From Arthrobacter psychrolactophilus (GTDB taxonomy: Bacteria; Actinomycetota; Actinomycetes; Actinomycetales; Micrococcaceae): a DNA stretch of 64,000 nucleotides. Location: positions 23,805-87,804 of the forward strand of contig NZ_QJVC01000013.1 in the NCBI RefSeq assembly GCF_003219795.1, in the 5' to 3' direction. The notes under the pieces were generated by a model. The model did not search any database and was not told the DNA's origin. It saw only the letters and a program-made list of their open reading frames with translations. Shown here one piece after another: positions 52,849 through 60,655 of the stretch (positions are counted from its first letter, which is position 1; every line of letters begins with the position of its first letter). The translations under genes and the position numbers were made by a program.

Positions 52849-53567
52849 TTGATCTCGCATGGGAATTGATTCCGGCCCTATTGGGTATCGTGGCCAGCCC
52901 CCTGGCCATTATCGCCATGATTGCCGTGCTTTTGTCTCGCAATTCACAGCAAAACGGAATCATGTACTGGATTGGCTGGACGTGCGCCGTGCTCATATCA
53001 GTAGGACTTGGTTACTGGATATTTGCCCGGATCGAGGTTGACCTAACCGCCGAGCCACCCGCTTGGGTCCCCGTTGTCCGGTTCATCTTCGGACTCTTCC
53101 TGGTGGCCGGTGCCGTGTGGACCTACCGCCGATCAAGGCTCAAACTCACCGCGATGGCCCGGGCAGATTCTCTGGAAGACGTCGTGGCTGCTGCTCCACA
53201 GCTGCCAGGGTGGTTGAAAACCGTGGATACTTTTACCGCGCCAAGGTCATTTTGCCTAGGGTTGGGAATCTTCCTTCTGAATCCCATCAATCTTTCCTGC
53301 GCCGCCGTGGCGGCCTTGGACATCAGGTTGGCTGATCTCTCAACCCAGGTGTCTATGACGTTTTTGATCGTGTTCATGATCCTGTGCATCGTCCCGTTTT
53401 CCGTACCGGTGATACTCACGTTGCTACAACGTGAGAAGGCTGGCCCCGTGCTGGAGCGGATGCGCGGGTGGATTGTCAAGAACAATGCAAATATGAGCAC
53501 CATCTTCCTCTCGCTGCTGGCATTCATGCAGATTCAAAAGTCGCTGGCCGAGCTTCCATGGTTCTAA
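52845..53567 (+). CDS. GAP family (SfLAP-like) membrane protein, paralogue 2
   Basis: A 240-residue polytopic membrane protein of the same family as 41696-42370. The shared landmarks are ASPLAIIAMIAVLLSRN at the N-terminus, PGWLKTVDTF in the loop, LLNPINLSCAA in a helix and the C-terminal ERMRGWIVKNNANMSTIFLSLLAF. It is coupled to the flanking SulP genes by overlaps (ATGA at the start and a 10-base overlap at the end), so it is probably a subunit or accessory factor of that transport module. Confidence 0.82.
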   Translation: MIDLAWELIPALLGIVASPLAIIAMIAVLLSRNSQQNGIMYWIGWTCAVLISVGLGYWIFARIEVDLTAEPPAWVPVVRFIFGLFLVAGAVWTYRRSRLKLTAMARADSLEDVVAAAPQLPGWLKTVDTFTAPRSFCLGLGIFLLNPINLSCAAVAALDIRLADLSTQVSMTFLIVFMILCIVPFSVPVILTLLQREKAGPVLERMRGWIVKNNANMSTIFLSLLAFMQIQKSLAELPWF

Positions 53568-55261
53568 CAACGGCCCCGCTACGGCGTTATCTCAAACGCT
53601 TTGGAAATAAAACAACGGTCAAGTCGGATATTAAGGCTGGTCTGGTGTTGGGGATCGAAAGTGTCCCCGACGGATTGGCCGCCGGGCTTTTAGCCGGAGT
53701 CAACCCCCTCCATGGACTCTACGGGTATCTGGTGGGGACGGTGGGTGGCGCTTTGGCCACGGGTTCGGCCTTCATGACCGTTCAAGCAACAGGTGCCATG
53801 TCCGTAGTGATCTCCGACATCCCCCAGACACAGGACGCTGAGCAATCTGCCGCAGCTCTGGCCACCCTTGCGTTACTGACAGGCCTGATCATGCTGGGTC
53901 TGGGACTGGCCAAGCTGGGTTCACTCGTCAGATTTATTCCCACGGCGGTTTTGGTGGGTTTCATCAATGCTGTGGCGATCAACATCATCCTTGGACAATT
54001 CGACAATCTGACGGGGTATTCCAGCGACGGGGACAACAGATTGGTGAAAACTGTAGATACTTTCACACACCTCCTGGAATTGAACGCTCAGTCCCTGATA
54101 GTTGGCGGTGTGACTATCGCCTTGATCCTGATGCTGGAAAAAACTCGTTTAGGGGCCCTGTCCATGGTGGTGGCCGTCGTTGCCGGTTCGGTTGCGGCTG
54201 CGCTGCTGGGCCTCCTGCCCTGGGGCTCCACGGTGGCCCTTCTCGGGGACGTGGCTACCGTGCCCACTTCCCTTCCTGACCTGGAATTACCTAGCATTTC
54301 CATGATTCCGGTATTGATCATTCCGGCCCTTTCACTAGCGCTCGTTGGACTGGTACAGGGTTCTGCCATCAGCGGCTCTATCCCCAACCCTGATGGCCAG
54401 TATCCGGATTCGTCGGCCGATTTTCGTGGCCAGGGCATGGCAAATCTAGCGACAGGGCTCTTTCAAGGCATGCCGGTTGGCGGCTCCATGTCAGCCACCG
54501 CACTGGTACGGACTGCCGGTGCTCAGACTGCGCTGGCTAACCTGGTTGCCGGCGCGGCGATGGCCACGTGCATTCTGGCCTTGGGAAGCACCATTGGCTA
54601 CATGGCCATGCCTGCCCTGGCTGCCCTCTTGATCTTGGTGGGGTTTCGAACGCTTAAAATCCATGACCTGACCATGGTGTGGCGGACTGGCCCTATTCAG
54701 GCCACGGTGCTGGCCGTCACCTTCATTCTCACACTCCTGATCCCCCTGCAATACTCGGTGTTGACCGGTGTAGGCCTTGCCGTCATTTTGCACATTGCGC
54801 GGATGTCCAACCGGATCGTGGTTCGCCGCTGGGAGTTCGACGTTGATAGTGCCCTTCCCTATGAAAGCTCACCCCCGCAGGTGCTCAGTACCGGCGAGCT
54901 GGTGGTCTTGGTGCCGTATGGAAGCCTGTTCTTTGCCGCCTCACCCATCTTCGAGCAGCAGCTGCCAAAGGTTCCGGCGAGCTGTGAAGGAACCGTGGTT
55001 ATTATCCGTTTGCGGGGCAAGGATGAGTTGGGCGTAACTTTCATCAAGACCTTGGAACGTTATGCGGCGGCTCTGGAGACCGCAGGTGGCACGCTGATGT
55101 TGGCGGGCGTTGGCGCTAAAGTCTACGGTCAATTGGCGGTGACCGGAAGCCTGCACAGGATCGGCAAGAGCCACGTTTTCAAAGCCCGCCGACGCGTGGG
55201 AAACTCCCTGCAAGACGCCATGGCTGGGGCAGAGGCATGGCGCCTTGAGAATCGCCGCTAG
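53558..55261 (+). CDS. SulP family anion transporter with STAS domain, paralogue 2
   Basis: A 567-residue SulP transporter. After a short N-terminus the motif SDIKAGLVLGIESVPDGLAAGLLAG starts the membrane region (segment broken by the family Pro), and GMPVGGSMSATALVRTAGAQT matches the conserved loop of the other copy. The C-terminal STAS part includes VVIIRLRGKDELG. I took the ATG at 53558, ten bases inside the preceding gene. Two SulP genes flanking one GAP gene in a single operon is unusual; they may form a hetero-oligomer. Confidence 0.88.
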   Translation: MVLTTAPLRRYLKRFGNKTTVKSDIKAGLVLGIESVPDGLAAGLLAGVNPLHGLYGYLVGTVGGALATGSAFMTVQATGAMSVVISDIPQTQDAEQSAAALATLALLTGLIMLGLGLAKLGSLVRFIPTAVLVGFINAVAINIILGQFDNLTGYSSDGDNRLVKTVDTFTHLLELNAQSLIVGGVTIALILMLEKTRLGALSMVVAVVAGSVAAALLGLLPWGSTVALLGDVATVPTSLPDLELPSISMIPVLIIPALSLALVGLVQGSAISGSIPNPDGQYPDSSADFRGQGMANLATGLFQGMPVGGSMSATALVRTAGAQTALANLVAGAAMATCILALGSTIGYMAMPALAALLILVGFRTLKIHDLTMVWRTGPIQATVLAVTFILTLLIPLQYSVLTGVGLAVILHIARMSNRIVVRRWEFDVDSALPYESSPPQVLSTGELVVLVPYGSLFFAASPIFEQQLPKVPASCEGTVVIIRLRGKDELGVTFIKTLERYAAALETAGGTLMLAGVGAKVYGQLAVTGSLHRIGKSHVFKARRRVGNSLQDAMAGAEAWRLENRR

Positions 55262-55262
55262 T

Positions 55263-55281
55263 CCCATCAATACCTGATGAT
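55263..55281. promoter_or_regulatory. island palindrome, site C (10/12)
   Basis: CCCATCAATACCTGATGAT has a perfect right arm and a left arm with two changes. It begins two bases after the second SulP stop codon, 61 bases ahead of the holin-like gene. Confidence 0.45.
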
Positions 55282-55342
55282 ATTTGCCGTGCGAGGCCTT
55301 CGAATATGGCCAAGGAATACCGGCAGTTCCTAAGATCAGCGC

Positions 55343-55756
55343 ATGATTATTTTCCTGATTCGCGCAGCAATATACCTTGTCACCGCAGCCTTGGGCCTTC
55401 TAGTCACCTCATGGGTCTTGTCAGATTTCAATTTAATGGCCAATGGTTTCATGGTGGCAGTTCTGGTTTTTGCCATTACAAATTCCATTCTGACCCCGTT
55501 CATTTTCCGAATGACGAACCGCTATGTTCCGGCTGCGCTGGGAGGGATTGGCCTGCTGTCCACATTGGCTGCCTTGATCGTGGCCCAGCTTTTCCCCAAC
55601 GGGCTGGTGATCTCTGGTTTCACCACGTGGATACTCGCAGCGTTGCTCGTCTGGATTGTGACCACGTTGGGCGCCTGGCTGCTTCCGATAATTTTCCTCA
55701 AGAAGCGCTTGGCACAACGGGCCGCGGAGAAGAACCAGCGACTCGTGGGTGGCTGA
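55343..55756 (+). CDS. phage holin-like (YvlD/PF04020) membrane protein
   Basis: A 137-residue, four-helix membrane protein. It has the Phage_holin_4_2 pattern: IRAAIYLVTAALGLLVTSWVL, FAITNSILTPFIFRMTN and LAALLVWIVTTLGAWLLPII. The Asn-Ser-Ile-Leu/Thr-Pro motif in helix 2 is diagnostic. Despite the name, such proteins are widespread chromosomal membrane proteins and have no proven lytic role. It is likely to belong to the regulon of this island by virtue of site C upstream. Confidence 0.8.
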   Translation: MIIFLIRAAIYLVTAALGLLVTSWVLSDFNLMANGFMVAVLVFAITNSILTPFIFRMTNRYVPAALGGIGLLSTLAALIVAQLFPNGLVISGFTTWILAALLVWIVTTLGAWLLPIIFLKKRLAQRAAEKNQRLVGG

Positions 55757-55787
55757 TTCTGGTTCCATGACTGTAATTCAAAGCAGC

Positions 55788-55806
55788 ATCATCAATCCTT
55801 GGTGAA
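55788..55806. promoter_or_regulatory. island palindrome, site D (10/12)
   Basis: ATCATCAATCCTTGGTGAA has a perfect left arm and two changes in the right arm. It lies 134 bases ahead of the PLDc_N-SHOCT gene start. Confidence 0.45.
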
Positions 55807-55940
55807 AACTGGTTCGTTGGTGTCAGAATCCTAGGCGGACATGAAACTTCGGCTCAATAATTACAGGACGGCCTACGGCTGAGTTCATTGAATCACTGAC
55901 CCTGGAATACATGGTCAACGGAAAATCTGAGGAAAATATT

Positions 55941-56348
55941 ATGGAATTTTGGTCGTCTTTTTGGAATATCATCTGGGTCTTTTTTTCGGCCGTCATTTTC
56001 ATCGCCTATCTCATCGCCTTATTCTCCATCGTGGCCGATCTGTTTAGCGACCGGAAGCTCAGCGGATGGTGGAAGGCCATTTGGCTCTTTGCCTTGGTGC
56101 TCATCCCGTTCGTCACTTCGCTGATCTACCTGATCGCCCGCGGTCAGGGCATGGCGGAACGAAAATTTCACACCGTTGCAGAGAACCAGTCCGCTGCCGA
56201 GGACTACATCCGTAGCGTGGCTCAGGCTAGCCCCAGCGATGAAATCGCCAAGGCAAAGCAACTCTTCGATGCAGGAGTCCTCACGGCCGACGAATTCCAG
56301 GCGATCAAGAACCACGCCCTGGGCTCTGTCAAGGTTCCCGTCGCATAA
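55941..56348 (+). CDS. PLDc_N and SHOCT domain protein
   Basis: A 135-residue protein with two membrane helices, IIWVFFSAVIFIAYLIALF and AIWLFALVLIPFVTSLIYLI, typical of the PLDc_N (phospholipase D nuclease N-terminal) module, and a C-terminal SHOCT module (DEIAKAKQLFDAGVLTADEF). A RBS GAGGAAAA precedes the ATG at 55941; an upstream GTG/ATG is possible. It is the second SHOCT protein of the island and closes it on the right. Confidence 0.85.
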   Translation: MEFWSSFWNIIWVFFSAVIFIAYLIALFSIVADLFSDRKLSGWWKAIWLFALVLIPFVTSLIYLIARGQGMAERKFHTVAENQSAAEDYIRSVAQASPSDEIAKAKQLFDAGVLTADEFQAIKNHALGSVKVPVA

Positions 56349-56417
56349 CCGAGCAAGCGTGTTCTAGGCGCGGACGGATGGTTGCCCAGACCGTCCGCAC
56401 CTGACAAGCTAAGCCTG

Positions 56418-57218
56418 ATGACTATCAAAGAGCAGTACCTCAGAGCGTATGACGAGCAGCTTCGCACCGACGCTGAAACTCCCACCGCGATCAGCGTGAC
56501 CCGTCTGGGGCATCTGAGATTGGCCATCTATGCCGGCGGGCTCGGCTTCATCACCTACCGCGACTTGGGCGGCACCGCGGCCAAGGACATGCTCGCCCTC
56601 GTGGCGGAGGCCTTGGAGTTCTACCGCACTAATCCCGAGATCGACAAGGTGGAGTGGAAGGTGCGCACGCATGATGACGCACCGGGGCTCCACGAGGCTC
56701 TGCTCGCGAACGAATTCTTCCCCGATGATCCGGAATCGATCATGGTGGGCCCGCTCGAAGGCCTCTGCGACGATGTCCCCGTGCCCGACGGCGTGACCTT
56801 GCGCAAGGTGACGAGCGAGGCCGACGTCCGGGCCATGAGCGCCATGGCGGATACCGCCTTCGGCGAGCCCGTCAGCACCCGCATGGCCGATTCGCTTTTG
56901 ACCCGGCTGGCCCGCAAGGACGGCATGGAACTGTGGGTCGCCGAGGTCGACGGGAAGATCGTCAGCTGCGGCCGGCTCGAACCCGTGCAAGGCACCCACT
57001 TTGTCGGTATCTGGGGCGGCGCTACCCTCGAGGCCTACCGCGGCCGCGGCATCTACCGCGCCCTGACGGCAGCCCGTGCCCAATCCGCCCTCGCCATGGG
57101 CAAAACACTGGTCCACAGCGACTCCACGGAATACTCACGACCGATCCTGGAACGCTCCGGACTCATGAAAGTCTCCACCACCACCCCGTATTACTGGAGA
57201 CGTTCAGCGGCATCATGA
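56418..57218 (+). CDS. GNAT family N-acetyltransferase
   Basis: A 266-residue protein with a C-terminal GNAT domain. Residues about 123-266 include DVRAMSAMADTAFGEP, the acetyl-CoA loop LEAYRGRGIYRALTAAR, and YSRPILERSGLMKVST, the standard motif B strand. The N-terminal 120 residues (EQYLRAYDEQLRTD, IYAGGLGFITYRDL) are a second, degenerate GNAT-like or related domain. Substrate unknown. It overlaps the next gene by four bases. Confidence 0.85.
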   Translation: MTIKEQYLRAYDEQLRTDAETPTAISVTRLGHLRLAIYAGGLGFITYRDLGGTAAKDMLALVAEALEFYRTNPEIDKVEWKVRTHDDAPGLHEALLANEFFPDDPESIMVGPLEGLCDDVPVPDGVTLRKVTSEADVRAMSAMADTAFGEPVSTRMADSLLTRLARKDGMELWVAEVDGKIVSCGRLEPVQGTHFVGIWGGATLEAYRGRGIYRALTAARAQSALAMGKTLVHSDSTEYSRPILERSGLMKVSTTTPYYWRRSAAS

Positions 57219-57583
57219 CCGAAGGGCCAGAGCATTACGCCATGAACTTTGCATGGGTGTGGGGACCCGAGAATCCCAGTCTGGACAAGGTGGCCCGCCT
57301 CGCCATGAATCTGCGGGGAGCTGACGCGGAAAAGCTCGAGATCTTACTTGAGCGCTGGCTGACCGGACTGGGCTACGACTCCGAAAGCGGCCACTACTTT
57401 CAGGGCGGATTCAGTGTGGCGGTCCAGGCCCGTGGGAACGGCGGGGCCGACATCGTCTTCGTCTCAGGTAGACAAGACGTGGCCGAGTCGCTGGGTGAGG
57501 CCGTGGATGAATTCTACGAACAGGTCCTCCAGCACCTCACTACCGCATCCGTGACCTGGACCGAGCAGCCGCTGGAACTCTAA
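57215..57583 (+). CDS. hypothetical protein
   Basis: A 122-residue acidic protein with no signal peptide and no membrane segment. It contains VAVQARGNGGADIVFVSGRQ and a C-terminal helix DEFYEQVLQHLTTA. No family recognised. Coupling by ATGA overlap to the GNAT gene suggests a related role. Confidence 0.65.
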   Translation: MTEGPEHYAMNFAWVWGPENPSLDKVARLAMNLRGADAEKLEILLERWLTGLGYDSESGHYFQGGFSVAVQARGNGGADIVFVSGRQDVAESLGEAVDEFYEQVLQHLTTASVTWTEQPLEL

Positions 57584-57649
57584 CCCTCGGCTGCCTCAAA
57601 AGCGCGACGGCGGGACGCCACCTCATACCCCTCCGGTAAACTCACTCGA

Positions 57650-58477
57650 ATGACCCTTCCGCCGCTCATCGATGCCGGGCACGGGGCGTGGCGACGCGAA
57701 CCAAGCACGGTCGTTCGCCGCGGACAAAGCCTGCCGCCAAATATACGCGACTCGTTTGTCATTTTTACTGAATCGGAAACACCCCAAGCTCCACTCGAGT
57801 GGGAACCCCACTCGCATCCCCTCCATGAGCTGGTGTGGGCGCGCGGCGGAACCATGACCACACGCATTGGGGACCGGATCTTTACCGTCTCCGAAGGCGA
57901 AGGGCTATGGCTGCCCGCCGGTCAAGTACACGCCGGGCGGCTCACCGCGAACATTGAATTCCACAGCGCCTTCTTTTCTCCCCACCGAATTCCCGTGGCC
58001 TTTGAGAATCCCACCGTCATCACCATGGCTCCCCTCCTCGAATCCCTGCTGAAGCATCTCGCCCGCACAGACCTTGCCAGCGACGCCCGGGAACGGGCAG
58101 AGTCAGTGGTTTTTGATGTGCTGCAACCGTCACAACGGCAACTTCAACTGCAACTTCCGGGCGATCACAGAATTGACCCCATAGCCGAGATTCTCCTCAA
58201 GGATCCCTCAGACGGACGCTCCCTCGACGATTGGGCCCAGCTGTTGGGACTCAGCGAACGGACCATCACCCGCGCATTTCGTCACACAACAGGGTTGTCC
58301 TTCGCGCAGTGGCGGCGAGTGCTGCGGGTCCACCGCGCACTGGCACTGCTGTCCGATGGGTGGGACGTCCGCACCACATCGGAGATGGTGGGCTACGCAC
58401 AACCGAGCTCGTTCATCGCCGCATTCCGCACCGTCATGGGGACCACACCCGGCTCGCTTCCCACCGCAGCTCACTAA
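57650..58477 (+). CDS. AraC family transcriptional regulator with cupin domain
   Basis: A 275-residue regulator. The N-terminal cupin contains WEPHSHPLHELVWARGG and GEGLWLPAGQVHAGRL, giving metal-binding His residues; the C-terminal double HTH is DDWAQLLGLSERTITRAFRHTTG and TSEMVGYAQPSSFIAAFRTVMG. It resembles regulators for siderophore uptake, and the iron ABC operon follows 239 bases downstream on the same strand. The effector is unknown. Confidence 0.9.
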   Translation: MTLPPLIDAGHGAWRREPSTVVRRGQSLPPNIRDSFVIFTESETPQAPLEWEPHSHPLHELVWARGGTMTTRIGDRIFTVSEGEGLWLPAGQVHAGRLTANIEFHSAFFSPHRIPVAFENPTVITMAPLLESLLKHLARTDLASDARERAESVVFDVLQPSQRQLQLQLPGDHRIDPIAEILLKDPSDGRSLDDWAQLLGLSERTITRAFRHTTGLSFAQWRRVLRVHRALALLSDGWDVRTTSEMVGYAQPSSFIAAFRTVMGTTPGSLPTAAH

Positions 58478-58551
58478 CAGAGCCCAGATACTTCATCCAG
58501 CCCCAGCGCTGAGGTGTCCGAAAAAGCGAATCGCGTGTCCTAAACTCCAGA

Positions 58552-58580
58552 TTGCGGACAGATCACGCGAGCCATATACT
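58552..58580 (+). promoter_or_regulatory. sigma-70-like promoter of the iron importer
   Basis: TTGCGG (58552-58557) and TATACT (58575-58580) are separated by 17 bases, the optimal spacing. The transcription start would fall around 58587, inside the IdeR-type box, so bound repressor should block initiation. Confidence 0.65.
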
Positions 58581-58583
58581 CAC

Positions 58584-58602
58584 TTAGGCAAGGCGAACCT
58601 AA
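58584..58602. promoter_or_regulatory. DtxR/IdeR-type iron box
   Basis: TTAGGCAAGGCGAACCTAA matches the consensus TTAGGTTAGSCTAACCTAA at 16 of 19 positions and keeps both outer TTAGG/CCTAA arms. It overlaps the start point of the promoter at 58552-58580, consistent with iron-dependent repression. Confidence 0.85.
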
Positions 58603-58650
58603 CTTAGTTTCGCGCGTGATCATTATCCTTATTCTGAGCTAGGTAGCACC

Positions 58651-58719
58651 ATGTCCACCCTTTGCAGTGCATCCGCTGATCTGCCAGCTACCGCAGTCCA
58701 CATCGGCACACCCCGATGA
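58651..58719 (+). CDS. possible 22-codon leader peptide coupled to the iron ATPase
   Basis: ATG at 58651 opens a 22-codon frame (MSTLCSASADLPATAVHIG, then TPR) ending in TGA at 58717-58719, which overlaps the ATPase start (ATGA). An AGGT-like ribosome binding site precedes it. The overlap suggests translational coupling. No homology is claimed. Confidence 0.4.
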   Translation: MSTLCSASADLPATAVHIGTPR

Positions 58720-59561
58720 TCCCGTCGACCTCACTCAACGGTGAAAACCTCGTCCTGCAGTACGGCCGCGACACTGTGGTGAAGGGGGTTTCCCTCAGCC
58801 TCGAACCCGGACAGGTCACTGCCTTGGTTGGTCCCAATGGCAGCGGAAAATCTACGCTGCTACGTTCTCTGGCACGGCTGCATCGGGTGCACGAAGGCAA
58901 CATCACCCTCAGCCAAGGTGACAGGGCGAAGGCCAAGTCCACGTCCTTACTTTCCGCGCGTGAATTTGCCCGGGAGGTCACGCTCTTTTCACAGTCCCGG
59001 CCGGCCCCGCAGGGCCTGACGGTCCGAGAGGTTGTCGCCTTCGGCCGCCATCCTCACCGCCGCGGCTTTGCCGGACTGTCGCACAAAGACCGCGCCGCGA
59101 TCGACCACGCTATGGATGTCACGGGCGTGCGATCCATGTCCGAGCGCTCGGTGGGCGAACTCTCCGGCGGCGAGGTGCAGCGTGTCTGGCTGGCCGCCTG
59201 TGTAGCGCAGGAAACCGGCGTACTCCTGCTGGATGAGCCCACCAACCATCTTGACCTGCGCTATCAGATCGAGACTCTGGACCTGGTGCGTGATCTGGCA
59301 GACGATAACGGCGTTGCGGTCGGCATTGTCTTGCACGACCTCGATCAGGCGGCTCGAATCGCCGACCATCTGATCCTTTTGTCCGCTGGCCGGATCCACG
59401 CATCCGGTCATCCTGTCGAGGTGCTCACCGCCGAGAACATTGGCGAGGTGTATTCCGTCCGCGTCGAGGTCAGCTTCGATGAGGGTAGCAGTCGCCTGCG
59501 CATCGATCCGATCGGGCGCCACACGCCCCGGGCTCGCGCCCGGGCCACCCAGCTCGCTTAA
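58716..59561 (+). CDS. iron-siderophore ABC transporter ATP-binding protein
   Basis: A 281-residue FecE/FhuC-like ATPase. Walker A is GPNGSGKST (39-47), the signature is ELSGGEVQRVW, and Walker B is VLLLDEPTNHLD; VLHDLDQAARIADHLIL follows with the switch histidine. It forms the importer with the lipoprotein and double permease downstream. The operon is under the IdeR box at 58584. Confidence 0.92.
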   Translation: MIPSTSLNGENLVLQYGRDTVVKGVSLSLEPGQVTALVGPNGSGKSTLLRSLARLHRVHEGNITLSQGDRAKAKSTSLLSAREFAREVTLFSQSRPAPQGLTVREVVAFGRHPHRRGFAGLSHKDRAAIDHAMDVTGVRSMSERSVGELSGGEVQRVWLAACVAQETGVLLLDEPTNHLDLRYQIETLDLVRDLADDNGVAVGIVLHDLDQAARIADHLILLSAGRIHASGHPVEVLTAENIGEVYSVRVEVSFDEGSSRLRIDPIGRHTPRARARATQLA

Positions 59562-59596
59562 TTTTCCCTACGTTCTACCAACCCGAAAGTATCCCC

Positions 59597-60655
59597 ATGC
59601 CCCGCATTCCTTCCTTGGCTGCCGCAGCGGCCACCTTGGCCGTTGCTGCGCTCGCCCTCACCGGCTGCGGCACCACTACAGTTGACGGTGCCGGAAACAA
59701 CACCGTTGCCGCATCGTCTCAGGACTGCAGCGCCGACACCACCGCCACGTCCACCGACGCCGTATCCATGACAGATGGTGTGGGCCGCACCGTGGAGCTC
59801 GAGAAGCCCGCCCAGCGAATTGCTGTACTGGAATGGCAGCAGATTGAGGATGCCCTCACGCTCTGCGTCGCCCCGGTGGCCGTCTCCGACTCAGCCGGCT
59901 ACAGCACCTACGTCAGCGCCGAGACCATCCCCGAGGGCGTCGCCGATATCGGCACCCGCGGCGAGCCGGACCTGGACACGCTCTACGGGGCCAACCCTGA
60001 TCTGATCATCGTCGAGGCCTTCAGCGCCGACGATGAGCTCATCACCACGCTGGAGAAGCGCGGCGTGCCCGTGCTCGCCACCCTCGGAGCCAATGGCGCC
60101 GACCAGATCGGCAACATGAAGAACGTCTTCTCCATGATCGCCGAGGCCACGGGCCGCACAGAGCGGGCCGAGCAGGTCCTGGGTAGCTTTGATGCATACC
60201 TGAGCGACGCCAAGGCAAAGGTCCAGGCCGCCAACATGCCGACGTCGAGCTTCTTGTTCTTTGACGGCTGGATCGAGGGCGGCAACGTCGTCGTCCGCCC
60301 GTACGGCAAGGGTGCCTTGTTCACCGAGCTCGGCGAAGAGCTGGGCATGACCGCCGCCTGGACCGATGAGATCGACAAGAGCTACGGCAGCGGCGGCGTG
60401 GACCCGGCCTATGGACTGGGCATGACCGACATTGAGGGCCTGACCGCCGTGGGCGAGGCGAACTTGTTCTATTCCAATGACGACACGGCCGACAGCTACG
60501 TCAAAGAGCTGACCAAGAACCCGATCTGGTCCGCGCTTCCGGCCGTCAAGGAAGATCGCGCCTACGCATTCCCGGCGGGTGTTTGGGGCGCCGGCGGACC
60601 ACTGTCGTGCCAGCAGGCCATTGACGCCTTCGTCAACGCCATTCTCCAGGGGTGA
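59597..60655 (+). CDS. iron-siderophore ABC transporter substrate-binding lipoprotein
   Basis: A 352-residue FecB/FepB-type binding lipoprotein. The signal ends in LALTGC (Cys24). The ligand-binding fold shows GRTVELEKPAQRIAVLEWQQ, DLDTLYGANPDLIIVEAF and KEDRAYAFPAGVWGAGG. It binds a ferric siderophore, most likely of another organism as no biosynthesis genes are nearby. It overlaps the permease gene by four bases (GTGA). Confidence 0.92.
   Translation: MPRIPSLAAAAATLAVAALALTGCGTTTVDGAGNNTVAASSQDCSADTTATSTDAVSMTDGVGRTVELEKPAQRIAVLEWQQIEDALTLCVAPVAVSDSAGYSTYVSAETIPEGVADIGTRGEPDLDTLYGANPDLIIVEAFSADDELITTLEKRGVPVLATLGANGADQIGNMKNVFSMIAEATGRTERAEQVLGSFDAYLSDAKAKVQAANMPTSSFLFFDGWIEGGNVVVRPYGKGALFTELGEELGMTAAWTDEIDKSYGSGGVDPAYGLGMTDIEGLTAVGEANLFYSNDDTADSYVKELTKNPIWSALPAVKEDRAYAFPAGVWGAGGPLSCQQAIDAFVNAILQG

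Noticed and set aside
55343-55756. Phage holin or prophage remnant
   Set aside because: The PF04020-type protein is a common chromosomal membrane protein. No endolysin, integrase or structural phage gene is near.
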